From NCBI GenBank assembly GCA_023512835.1, contig CM042087.1, forward strand, positions 41,978,517 to 42,042,516: a stretch of DNA of 64,000 bases, given 5' to 3'. Every line of letters begins with the position of its first letter. The first letter of the stretch is position 1. This document shows, one piece after another, positions 39,377 to 50,449 of this stretch. The notes beneath the pieces were generated by a model. It made no database searches. It was not told the DNA's origin and worked only from the letters and a program-made list of their open reading frames with translations. A program made the translations under genes and the position numbers. The stretch comes from Taxillus chinensis. Taxonomy: Eukaryota; Streptophyta; Magnoliopsida; Santalales; Loranthaceae.

Positions 39377-40170
39377 GTAGTTTTTTTAAAAGGAAAAGTT
39401 TATATTCGTTATGTGGCACCACATGATTTTTGAGCATAATGCCATGTTGTATACAAGCTCCAATGTGGGGTTTGCGTGGAGGACTTGTAATTATTACTTT
39501 TTAAAAAAAAATTAAAAATTTATTTTGTGGAAATTTTCATGTACACCTAAATTTGTTTGTATTTTAGTGATTCAATAATTTTTCATGGACAGATTTAATA
39601 AAATACTGTAATATTAGATAATGTACATATAAATTTACGTAAAAAAGACTTATACGTAATTTTTTTCTTTTTAAAAAATATCTACCGGAGTACTTGTTTG
39701 TACCTGTCTTTTTAAATTGAGATAGTAATGAAAAGATCACGGGTAGCCACGTTTCACGAAAAATAAAATAATAAACTAAATCTTCTGCTATAGGGTTCGA
39801 AACTAAGCTTACAAATTAATTTTTTTAAAGGAGTGGGCGGTAGGTATAATGATCTTCGCCCTCACTCACTTGTTATAAGGTCCGTATCGTGGTGAGATGT
39901 GTACCATATAATATGGGATAGGGTGCATATAAATATGGGGACGATCCCCATATTTATATTTAAATCTCACTTAGCTCGTTTTTAAGAATTGAAAACAAAA
40001 ACATAAAGATAGCTCTCGTTTTTATGTGTGTGTAAAATGAAAAGTTTTCTTTACCTTGTATGCGTAAAGTAAATATGCACCACGAACGCATTTTGTCATC
40101 ATTTTTTCTATTAATTAAATAAACAAATCGGGCATAACACTCACTCACTCACTCACTCATGTCTTCAGCT
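34800..40170. other. Intergenic DNA without a recognisable gene
   Basis: I see no supported gene. A GC-rich patch at 35840-36000 includes a short inverted repeat (gaggccg/cggcctc at 35899-35918). Sequences around 36532 and 36643 are a short decayed duplication (tataacttgact..gctattgctagc). A perfect 14-bp hairpin lies at 39927-39959. The open frames are short and compositionally ordinary. Confidence 0.6.
39927..39959. repeat. Perfect 14-bp inverted repeat with 5-nt loop
   Basis: atataaatatgggg pairs exactly with ccccatatttatat across the loop acgat. No flanking U-run of a Pol III unit is visible, so function is unknown. Confidence 0.85.
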
Positions 40171-40178
40171 ACACGAAC

Positions 40179-41038
40179 CCTATATTTGGTTGTTATGGAA
40201 AAACTATAGAAAACCGGCTCGGTGTGATAAATAGGTAGATTATCAGTTTTCCCGTGTTTGGTTGGCCAATAAACGCTACATGAAAAGGTGGAAAATGATG
40301 CTTTAACAGATAGTTTTTTCTTACGTTAAAAACGTTGAAATTTTCTATGGAAAAGGCACAGTAATGTATCGTTAGACACAATTACCCTTACCTTTTCCAT
40401 GTTCGTCACATCATCAACGTTCGTCACACCACCAATAATCCTACTAAAAATGCTAGATCTGAAAACGCATGGAAGAAGGACGCCTTACATCGTCATCATC
40501 GCGTCCCGCAGGCCCCTGGCTCGGCACGCACCACAAAGCCCATCGCCGTCATCGTGTGCCACCAACAATCCCATGAATTGTAATATAAACTCGACCCCCC
40601 CCCCCGAGATATTAGATTGAAAATGCGAGAAGAAAGACGCCTCCCCTGTGCTATCGTCGCTCCCCCTGCTCCTCGACGACTTTGGATCCAGAACGTGGTT
40701 GAGAGAGGAAACCTTTTTTTATTAATTATATTCACCAATCAAGTGGCTATTAAATGATGAGATATATTCGATTACAGCAAAGCAAAAGAAATCGTATATC
40801 TTAATTCAAATTTACATTGAAATAGGGTAAAGGGTAACATTGGTATTTTATATTTTATTATTATCTTTAATTTTTTTATTTTTATCTCACTTAAATCATT
40901 AATAATAGATTTTCTATACTTTTTTCACATCAACCAAACAACTAATTTTTCTTCCCCTTTTCTTTCCACCTATTTTCTTTTCACTCTTTTTCCATATAAA
41001 ATTCTTCCACCCATTTTCTATGGTATACCAAACAGAGG
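40179..41038. mobile_element. Non-autonomous TIR DNA transposon with GC-rich core
   Basis: The left end cctatatttggttgttatgg and the reverse complement of the right end, cctctgtttggtataccat, are imperfect inverted repeats. The same GAAC tetranucleotide (or AAC) lies directly outside both ends (40175-40178 and 41039-41042), which looks like a target duplication. The arms are AT-rich. The core at about 40390-40690 is GC-rich and holds a diverged internal duplication (near 40450 and 40611, sharing 'agat-tgaaaa-gc-' and 'gaag-a-gacgcc'). It has no transposase. The superfamily is not certain, though PIF/Harbinger is possible given the ends and short duplication. Confidence 0.5.
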
Positions 41039-43018
41039 GAACATATGTGCAGAAAATAAGCAATCTGCAGTGATTTTAGGTTCCTTTGCGTTTGAGGAAT
41101 GGAAGGCCCTCAAAATATGGGATGGTGCTAGAAAATAAATATATAATGTGTTTTATGGTTGTTAAAGATTGGACGTGATATATATGTGTTTGCTTCGTAT
41201 GTAATCCAGAATGTAACACTAAATACTAATATGATAGACGTAGCTTTTAATCACTTATATGTGATCTCAAAATATAATAAAAATATTGCAAAAAGAATAA
41301 CAAAGAGAACTTAGGAAATGATTATAATTTTGTTGACATTGCTTGTTTGTTTAATTAAAGCAATTTCAAATATATGAAAATATGAATAAAAATTTGGGGT
41401 TGTAAAATTCATATTTCTTCTGTTTTTTTTTTTCCAACATCTATCCACAAATGTTTTCAAAGTACTTTGGGGGTTGGGTTGGAGGTGGATCACAGAACAC
41501 TTTGAGGCTGTGGGTGGGGCTGCGCTCTCTCTCTCTTTCTCGATTTGACGTTCTTAATTAAGGGAGAGGTGTCTTAACTAAATCACCAAAAGATCAGCCC
41601 ACTTTGCCTCTGTCCCAAGCGATGACAAAGGAGAGTGTGATGCGCCCTCAATAATGCCACCCTACCTGCTGCGGCCACATAGCTATTCCGATTCTGATAG
41701 CCACACATGATTGCTCCAGCCATGTGCCTAGGTATCTATAATCTATTATCTATCCCATTCTATACTTCATTTAAATTCCAAATAATTATAATATTAGGGA
41801 ATGATTATTGTTACTAATAGCGTTTAAATTGATATTATATATAGTCTAACTGATATGATATCGTCACCTTTTTTTTTTTCTTTTTTGCGTGTACCTGTCT
41901 TTGTATGTCAACTTAACAGACTTGATCACCCCCTTTAATATCATATAGATTCCCACTGCACTTTTGCCGGCCCTTTCATCGCCGCACATTTCGGCTTCAG
42001 ATTTGACCATACGGCAACTGCCCTCATTCCACACATCAATCCAAGGGTCCACTGCCACGCCAGCAGCTCAACCCGCATGCACCCGCTCTGTGACATACAT
42101 TGATCAGCCCCCTACCTGTGAATTGTGATCTCCTATATATTATTATAACTGTCAAGCTTTACTAAGTCTATTATTATTATTATTATTATTTTCAAAAACT
42201 TATTTTATTATTTATTTTAAATTTAAAACTTTTAAATACTTTAAAAGTATAGCATATAATTTATATTCCTACCAAATTTTATGATATTCAAAAATCTATA
42301 TATAAGACTTTCAATTTATATATATAATCATTGCATTTTACTTGGTAATGTAAATTGAATATTTATATATTTTTAAATACATGAAATTTATTGGTTATAT
42401 AGATTTTATTATGTTAACGTTATTTTAATATATGTATTTGAAAGTTTTAAATTTAAAGAAAATATAAAATATTTAATTTTGCAAGATGATAAGATGTAAT
42501 ACACAAAATTATAACAGTGAAACTTATACTCATTCGCTAGGCTTATTTGGTTGGTTGATCCAACATTTTACAACAGGAATAATAGAATATTTTTTCCAGT
42601 AATTTAATTTAATATGTTAACCCATTTGATATTTATGACCATTTGATTTTTTAGAACTTGTTTACAAGAGTTAAAATATATCACTAGAAAAGGAAAGCAA
42701 ATAAATAGCTCACTAGAGTCAAATGACGTTAGCTGCAGTAATAAAATTACGAATAGTCGGCATTAAAGTATATGATCTTACAAGGGATATGTTCAATGTC
42801 ATTGACCAGATAAATAATGTTCTCTTATAATGAATGTAGTACTATAAATAATAATATGACCATTTCAATATTTTGGTTGCTTTATTTTCTTTTCCTTATT
42901 TATGGTTAATGAGATAAGCATGAAGTAATTAAATGGGCGCGTTGCCCTTTTCAAGAAAATAAAAAAGAACCAGAAGAAGGGAACCAAAGAAGAAGAAGAC
43001 GACGACCAACGAGAATAG

Positions 43019-43019
<1 letters not shown>

Positions 43020-43064
<45 letters not shown>
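43020..43064. repeat. (TA)n microsatellite
   Basis: About 22 TA units. Confidence 0.97.
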
Positions 43065-43065
<1 letters not shown>

Positions 43066-46059
43066 GGTAGTCAATTAATTCCATACATGCAATTAATGTA
43101 ATGTTGCTCAATTAACTTAGAATACGCTACTTCTCTTTTGAATAGTTTACGACTTACGTTACCATTGTGGATGTACTTTCAAGTTTCAAATTAACCCATT
43201 TGGTGTGATTATATACACACGCAGACACGGTATATATAGATTGAAAAGGAATGAATATTCAAAGAGACAGAAGAAACAAAGAAACAACTGTATAAGGGAG
43301 TGTAGGCAGGATTTGACTACAACGTAGATGTGAAAGATGAACCCGATGTTTAATGTTACGCATGTGAGTTTTGTCTCCTTTTCAACCCAGGTTGCGTGGT
43401 TGGTGGTCCCTTATATCTTAAATATTGGGCTTGCATTGATTTACCTACCCATTTTGATTAATTAATTAATTAATCCTCCCAGGATCTTAGAGCCGGCGAT
43501 CGAGCTGTACACAACATCTTTTTTTCTTTTCTTTCTAGATTCTCATCTACGTATAGAGCATGTAATTCTCTGGTACACCCAAAAGAAATGCGAGTATGTG
43601 TTGAAATTTAATACCCAGCTCTCTGTGTGTGTGGGCAAGTGGTTGATGATATGACCCGCCGACATGGCTGATGATGAATTTGCCGGTTTGGTTCTTTTGT
43701 TTAATAATAACGAGCGACTTTCATTTTTGTTGCATATTAAAATTATGTAATTTTAATATTTTTAAAAAATATTATATGTCAAAAACAGTATAATTCTAGT
43801 GGAGAAAACATATCGAAACTACAGTTGCCGCAGAGGTCTGCCTCTTCGATTATATTACAGCTGTGTCAAAAAAAAAAAAGATTAATTATTTCTATATTTA
43901 AAACGTAAAAAACGGCTTGTTTCATTTTAACATATCATTTTGTCAAGACGTACATGTCTAAACTTAAATATAATATGCTTCACCATAATTGTCACCAAAT
44001 GCATGTCTTTTTGGATTTAGGCATTATACAATGGTTGAATTTTTTTTATTTTATATTGTAAACCTCTGTTTGGTTTTTTTAATATTTTTTTGTTGTAAAA
44101 TTTCAACCCTATGACTACGTAGATAAATGATTACTCCCTTCCTTTTACTATTCAATAATATATATTTTTTAAATAACTCTATTAATTAATTATGAAAGTC
44201 GGTTTGGTCGATGTGAATCAACATTTTAAAGCCTTAACACCAAAGCTTAAAGGCTTCCCATACCTTCTTTGTATATATTAATAATTATTGATATTTGTCA
44301 CTATTGTAAAAGTCATACCATGTCGATCTAGGTTTAATTATGTATACACGCGCGACTTTAATGCATTGTAACGTTAGAATCTCTTATCAACGATCATTAG
44401 GGATATAATCGAACAATTTTATTCATAATACTAATTAAAAAAAAATTATAGTGGTAACAACTTAAAAATGCATTGTTATATTTGGATTTTTTTTAGAAAT
44501 GTTAGATGTATAGTGTTATCTTTACGTAATTATTTTAAGTGATTGGTAGGAAATTAATGATTAGTTTTTTTTTTCTATCAACACGTATAAATAATGTGAC
44601 GCCTACTATATATTACTAACGATCTTTATTTCCCCTCGACGTTTGATAAATTATACCAATAATCCTTTTCTTTTGTTACACATTAAATTGCATATCATAA
44701 GTAAGATACACACCTTATATAATCACCACAAATATTTTCCATGCAGCTCATGACTCTTTAATTTGCATGTTAAATAGCAATCACACCAATTTAATGTATT
44801 AATTACAAAGGTCACATTTGTAATCTTATACGAAATTACCATATCTCAAGGTTGCTAAGTGGGTTAATAGATACTATCGTTATTTGTTTGGTTATACCTT
44901 TTTTAGGACAAAAATTCTGAAGGCGTGAGGTTTGTATAACCCCGTATTTTGGTAACTTTTACAAATAGACTCTAATGAGTACATGTTGAAAATATTATAA
45001 TGGTGATGTGACAGATGATACGACCATTTTTTTGCTGCATGTAATTGTACCGATTTGAAATTGAGGGTCATTTAGAAATTTTAGTGGAATGTTAAAATAA
45101 GAAAAAATAGAATAATAAATAAAATAATGTGAGAGAGAAGGGAAAAATTAGATATTCTTGTAGTTTCAAATGATCAAACGACTCTAGAGAGTTCTAGATA
45201 GTTCTCTCCTTCAATTCCCTCTATGTCTTCAATGTGTTTTGGAATTGTTTGATATAAAAATTTTAAAAAAACTATTGGTTAAATAGAGATTAGGTGAATG
45301 TTTTTGTTATATCCCTGTTTCTAATGGGATGGAATATTCAAATATAGGACTTCTCCTTGCCTCCAACTGAATAGTCAAATGGTGACAAACACATATAAAT
45401 ATGAGATATACATAACGGGTGTTATCTATATTTCTCAAGAATAAATGTTTGTGTAACTGGTTTGTGGCATCATCGCAAACTGTAGTCGATTGGATAGTTA
45501 TAATTTTTTTTCTCCTCCGATGAATTGATATGCTGTCATGTCATCACAGTTATCCAAAGATTATCTAATCCCAATTGTATGTAATATTTGCTCATTTTTC
45601 AATATAAGCATACAACATAGGTATAAAAATATTTTTCCAATGATAATTAAACAATCACAATATCATACCATCAAATTTATTTGTTCATAAAAGAAAACAT
45701 TTAGTTTAATACAATGGTTCATGAACCATTGTTTGAGAATAATTTTCAAATGAATAAATATCAAGTTAACAAGTTCATACATAAATGAAATAACTCTACC
45801 GGTAGCATACCACCACCAACTCCTGACAGTATCACTTGAGAAAACTGTTTAACAAGTAAGAAATAGCACAATGCTTACTAACTATCACTCCTCACAACAC
45901 AACACCTCTGTTGCCAAACTTAAAGATTATTTTGCTTGTGTTCAAGCTAGTGTTCATGTGTAATAAGTATACTAAAAATACAAAATTACAATTAATAGAT
46001 AATCACAAACAAATAGAAAGGCCCAACTCAACCATACAGGCCAATCAATTTAATGGCAA

Positions 46060-46270
46060 GGCATACCCCTCATCTAGCTTATAATCTGTCGCATCGACAA
46101 AATATATCCCTCACCTAGCTTATAATCTGAACTCATAACCAATCATATACAAGGCATATCCCTCACTCAAACTCATAGCCTATCGATCACACGCACATAT
46201 CATATTTCTCGTTTGGACTCATAATTAACCAATCGTATATATAAGGCATATGCATGCTCATAGACTTTCA
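46060..46270. repeat. Degenerate short tandem repeat
   Basis: Variants of aaggcata(t/c)ccctca, tagcttataatctg and actcataaccaatc recur every roughly 45-60 bp, near 46061, 46107, 46153 and 46240. The array is strongly diverged. Confidence 0.55.
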
Positions 46271-46429
46271 CATACATAAACATCACCCCATATAATCACA
46301 TCAGCATCATTAATGAAGCACAAATCATGATATAAGAATCATACCAACACAATAATATTTGTTAGCGGGGCGTGTTTCGTAACTACATTAGAAACTGTGC
46401 AATGTTGATTTTGTTTCTTTTTTTTTTTA

Positions 46430-46870
46430 AATCATCACGGGTGAATATGCGAAGGCAGACAAGTTGCATGCGGCGGTGTACATTACAACGTTCAGAGATG
46501 ACTCGATCGATCCATCCAAGGAACGGTTGTGGTGCACTCTGCCGACGGGGATGGCAGGGCCGTTCAGGTATTGGACCGGCCGGTATCTTGTTGTGATCAT
46601 TGGTGTATCGACGGTGGAGGTCGTTCTGCAACGATCGATTGTCACAACGCGGCAATGGGGATATTATTGCGCCGGCGGGGGTATGGACGTACAAGCGGCG
46701 CGCGCGGCGATGGTCGATCGTGGGTTCTTGGACGATGGCAGCGCTGGAGATTGGAGGTAGCAGCAGAGCTCGTGGACTGTATGTTGTTGGTGATGAAGAG
46801 GGTCGACGGATGTGAAGATTGGAGCGCGGCCATGATCATGGCTGCCGGAGGTTGCAACGGTTAAGACTTG
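46430..46870. other. GC-rich patch without recognisable gene
   Basis: About 440 bp is GC-rich, with overlapping open frames of 98 and 111 residues on + and 103 on -. None resembles a protein I know, and the frames shadow each other, so no coding call is made. An (AAT)n microsatellite at 46925-46956 follows. Confidence 0.45.
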
Positions 46871-46921
46871 ACGGTGCCGCGGTGTGTACAAAGAGAAAGG
46901 AATGAGAGTGATGTTTAATTA

Positions 46922-46924
<3 letters not shown>

Positions 46925-46956
<32 letters not shown>
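46925..46956. repeat. (AAT)n microsatellite
   Basis: About 10 AAT units. Confidence 0.95.
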
Positions 46957-46957
<1 letters not shown>

Positions 46958-47959
46958 GCGTTGGAGAGTAGGATGGCGTCCGTACGTACTACGTTGTTAT
47001 ATGTTCTAAGTTATATAGCTGGAAAGTGTCAAATTTACATTTCATAAAAAGAATAGCTGAGAAAAAACACGCTTCGGGGAATGTTCGACGACCATCGCAC
47101 GACGCACGGCGCACGGCACGGACGTTCAAAACCCGTACGGTACGCATATATCGTTGAAGTTTAAGGGCATATGGGTCCAGTTCGGGTCACAATCTCAACC
47201 CGTAACGAGATGTGCGTACAATACATGGGCAAAATATTTTATTTCCAATAATTTTTAAAAATTTTGTTTTTTAACACACTACGAAAAGTCAAAAACCGTC
47301 AAGTGTACTGGGAGGAGAATTAACTTGGTCAAATTCATTTTTGTATTTGGTTTAGCAGAAAATAATGATGTGTTTTGATAAAAAAAAACTCAAATCTTAG
47401 GCTTATGATATATTTCATAGCCAAATACTAGTGTTTAGCCATATTTAATGGAGTGTAGCAAAAATCCAAATTTTGAAATTTTTTTTATGAAGAACACATA
47501 ATTATTTTAAACTTATGCTATAATCCATGTTTAAATATAGTTAATAATTGTTCAAATTTAAAGATAAATTTTGGCAATATAATTTCACAGCTAAGCCTTT
47601 AAATAGGTTGACATAGTCAATAATTTGCTTGGTTCCACCGAGTTCAAGCTCAACACTATTCAATTACCGTATAAGTTCAGTTCTACTTAACCATAAATTG
47701 CATAAATCATATTATTAATCATAAATTTAATATGTATACAATTAATATAATATTAGTTAATATGATTTAAAGCATTGGTATCACTCAAATCAATTTTTAA
47801 AAAAAATGATAAAAACGAACACTTTGTGATAAATCTAAATTTTACTTTTTTTTCCATAATATCCCAAATTGAACTAAATTATCAAAATAATAATATTTTT
47901 TTTATTGTTTTGGTTAGATAGGAAAAAAGCGATAATTTTTTTGTTTAATTAACCAAGGA

Positions 47960-48360
47960 ACAAAAATTAAAAAGGGCAGCAGCAACGCACGTAGCGTGGG
48001 TAGTGTACATGCTTCCGTGACCAAAGAGAACGTGGAGAAGGTACTGGAACTGGTGTAGAGCCTAGGTAGAAGGCGGACAAAGGAAATGTATAGTACTCCA
48101 CAAAATAGACGGCTTGGCGGTGGTCCGGTGGTCTTGAAGCTCCAAGGCGTACGTGCACCGGCCACCGTGCGCGGGTCTTGTCCCAGCTCCATCCACCATG
48201 ACCCTCATGGCCGGATCGAAACCCGCATTGGAGAGAGCTACACCATGGACAATGAAACTGGGCTTCACCTCAATCGAGACAACGTTCAGAAGGTTAGTCA
48301 GAGTCAGAGATCACGGTCGGCCATCAACGCTGGGCACCGTCGACGCAGGCGACTTACTAA
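47960..48360. other. GC-rich patch without recognisable gene
   Basis: About 400 bp is GC-rich in AT-rich DNA. Open frames of 60-106 residues run on both strands, and no protein family is recognisable. It could be a gene fragment. Confidence 0.4.
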
Positions 48361-49622
48361 TATATTTATGATTATATTATATATTAGTTATAAAATTAAT
48401 AAATAGAAAAAGCATAAATTTTCTTTTAAATTTATAATCGATATAAATTTATTTATGCTTCTAAATTAATTTGTATGAGTGACTCGTGAACTGGACTCGA
48501 TTTAATTGGATTAATAATATATACCAGCACGGCTCGAGGCCTCGAGTACTCACAACTTGAGCGGCTCGTGCAGCCCACACCCTCCTCACCAACCGGTAAT
48601 CAATCAGGGACATTGCACGTGCTACTTTTCCCCCCTCCGTAAAATTAGGAATCTCATTACTTGTACGTTTTAAAGGTACTGCCTTTTTTTTTTTTTTTTG
48701 ATTTTCTTAATAATAATGTTGTCACACATGCATGGTAAACCGTTTACCAGAAATTTTATTTGTAAGTTTTATGTTTTGTTTTTATGTATTTGACATAACA
48801 TTCGGTTTAATGATTTGATCAGGCTTTTTAACTGTATATGAATGGGTCAGAAGTAATAAAATGTAGCGTTGGTCATAATTTTAACTTCAAATAGTGATAG
48901 TAAAACGAAATTTAACGTTGATGTGTACGTGAACGTATTCTATGACCACCGAGTTGAAGTAATTGGCGTTTGCGGTTTACTGATCGAAAACTTCATATAC
49001 GGCCACATATATATATAGTTAGCTCATTCTGTAAGTTTTTTTTAGAGATTAGGGTTCTTAATTTCTCCGTAACGAAAAGAATGGAAATTACATAATGTAG
49101 TTTTAAAACTCTTTAGGAAATCAGTGAATTCATTAAGTATTTGTAAGTGAAATTGTACCCCATTCGCGAACAGTAAATTATAAAGCTATAAAAATTGAGT
49201 AAATTGGTAAAAAAAAATAATAATGTGCAAAGATAATAATATGTCAACAACATTGAATTTACCCACAGGGCACAAATGATACATCTCCACACCACCGTGA
49301 GACAAATTACAGCTTCAAGAAAACAACTTCACCCATTGGATGTAGTTGAATCCATGGGTTAATATATATATATATAACGTCAAAAGTAATTAACCCCCGT
49401 ATAAAATAGGACAATATATAACCCTCATATTGGGTGACAAAAAAAATAACTATCTGGAGGAAAATTAGTAAGAGAACGTACGGACCCAGCAGCAACAGCG
49501 AGCACAGAGCTTCAAGGCTTCAACCCAAGGACACCCAAAAATTGACGACGACGACCCTCAGTTTTGGTTTTTAGTATTTTGTTTTTCTTGTTTTTTTTTT
49601 TTTGGTTGGTTGGTTGGTTGGT

Positions 49623-49919
49623 TCATCTGACAAGGGAGGAAGTAAGAGAGAGGAACACAACTTCTTCGCAGGGAATGGTGAGGCGGCCCATGTCGTGATC
49701 GAACCCAAACTCTTCTTCGGCGAGCTGGAGCAGGCCGAGGAATTCGGGGCGGTTAAGGAAGGAGATGGGCACGACGTGTCGTGTCCGGTTCTCGCCCACG
49801 TACACCGCGAAATGTCCCTTGGGGACGTCGTAGCTACCTTGTTTGTTCCTTCCTAGGCTGGAGCACCGCTTCAGGATCTGCTTCAGAACCGCACTTTGGG
49901 GCATCTTGGCGGCTTTCAT
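49623..49919 (-). CDS. SAUR-family auxin-responsive protein (short type)
   Basis: This intronless minus-strand gene encodes 98 residues, the usual length for the short SAUR class. The core spans residues about 31-85: [13 protein letters not shown], then [26 protein letters not shown] and the LTIPCEE motif. It ends SSLVR before TGA. The N-terminus ([19 protein letters not shown]) is the basic, amphipathic start seen in SAUR50-like proteins. By family it should inhibit PP2C.D phosphatases, favouring H+-ATPase activation and growth. A TATA-like CATAAATAC lies about 200 bp upstream on the minus strand (50117-50125), beyond which are GA/CT-rich tracts. This is a different subclass from the SAUR at 7406, so the two are not a recent tandem pair. 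Confidence 0.95.
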   Translation of the reverse strand: MKAAKMPQSAVLKQILKRCSSLGRNKQGSYDVPKGHFAVYVGENRTRHVVPISFLNRPEFLGLLQLAEEEFGFDHDMGRLTIPCEEVVFLSLTSSLVR

Positions 49920-50116
49920 CTTTCAACACCGGAGAGGAAAGGGCATTTGAAAAAACAAACAAACAAAAGAGTAGCTAATTAACTATAGCTAGTTTGATGA
50001 AACGGCTTTGGGAAGGTATATCATTTGTTGGAGCCTTGTAAGAGGAAAACAGACGCGTTAGCTGTGTAAGTGAGAGGCAGTGGAGCGGGGGGGTTGAGGT
50101 GTATGTGACAGTAGGA

Positions 50117-50125
50117 GTATTTATG
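50117..50125 (-). promoter_or_regulatory. TATA-like element of the second SAUR gene
   Basis: Minus-strand CATAAATAC is placed about 200 bp upstream of the ATG at 49919. It gives a leader of roughly 165 nt with CT-rich character. Confidence 0.5.
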
Positions 50126-50138
50126 GCCAGACCAAAGA

Positions 50139-50250
50139 GGAGAGGGGGAGAGAGAGAGAGGGAGAGAGGGAGAGAGGGAGAGAGCGAGAGAGAGGGAGGG
50201 AGGGGCGATGTAACATCCAATGGCTCGAGAGGGAGAGGGAGAGGGAGAAG
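50139..50250. repeat. (GA)n/(GGGAGA)n purine tract upstream of the second SAUR
   Basis: Two blocks (50139-50205 and 50227-50250) of gagaggga-type repeats read as CT-rich on the coding strand, just upstream of the TATA-like element. CT/GA tracts are candidate BPC-factor sites. Confidence 0.85.
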
Positions 50251-50449
50251 CATAGACATGTGAGGGTGTGGGGTCGAAGTAAGACAGACCACGCGGACTC
50301 TTAGGCTGCGTGTGTAGTGTGAACTCAAAGGGAGAGTCCTTGACGGGCTTGGGTCCCCGCCCATTGGGTAACCTCCCCGACTGTTGCCCTTTCTAAGGGA
50401 CAACATGCCAGGTCTCTCAATTTCCATCTCCAAAACCCAAATTTCCAAC

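Larger units (their letters stand above)
41040..46420. other. AT-rich intergenic DNA without a recognisable gene
   Basis: No coding sequence is supported. A (TA)n tract occupies 43020-43064. At 46060-46270 there is a decayed short tandem repeat built around aaggcatayccctca and acctagcttataatctg words. Confidence 0.65.

Noticed and set aside
46464..46864. Overlapping 98- and 111-residue frames in a GC-rich patch
   Set aside because: The two frames compete on the same strand, neither resembles a known protein, and both look like composition effects.
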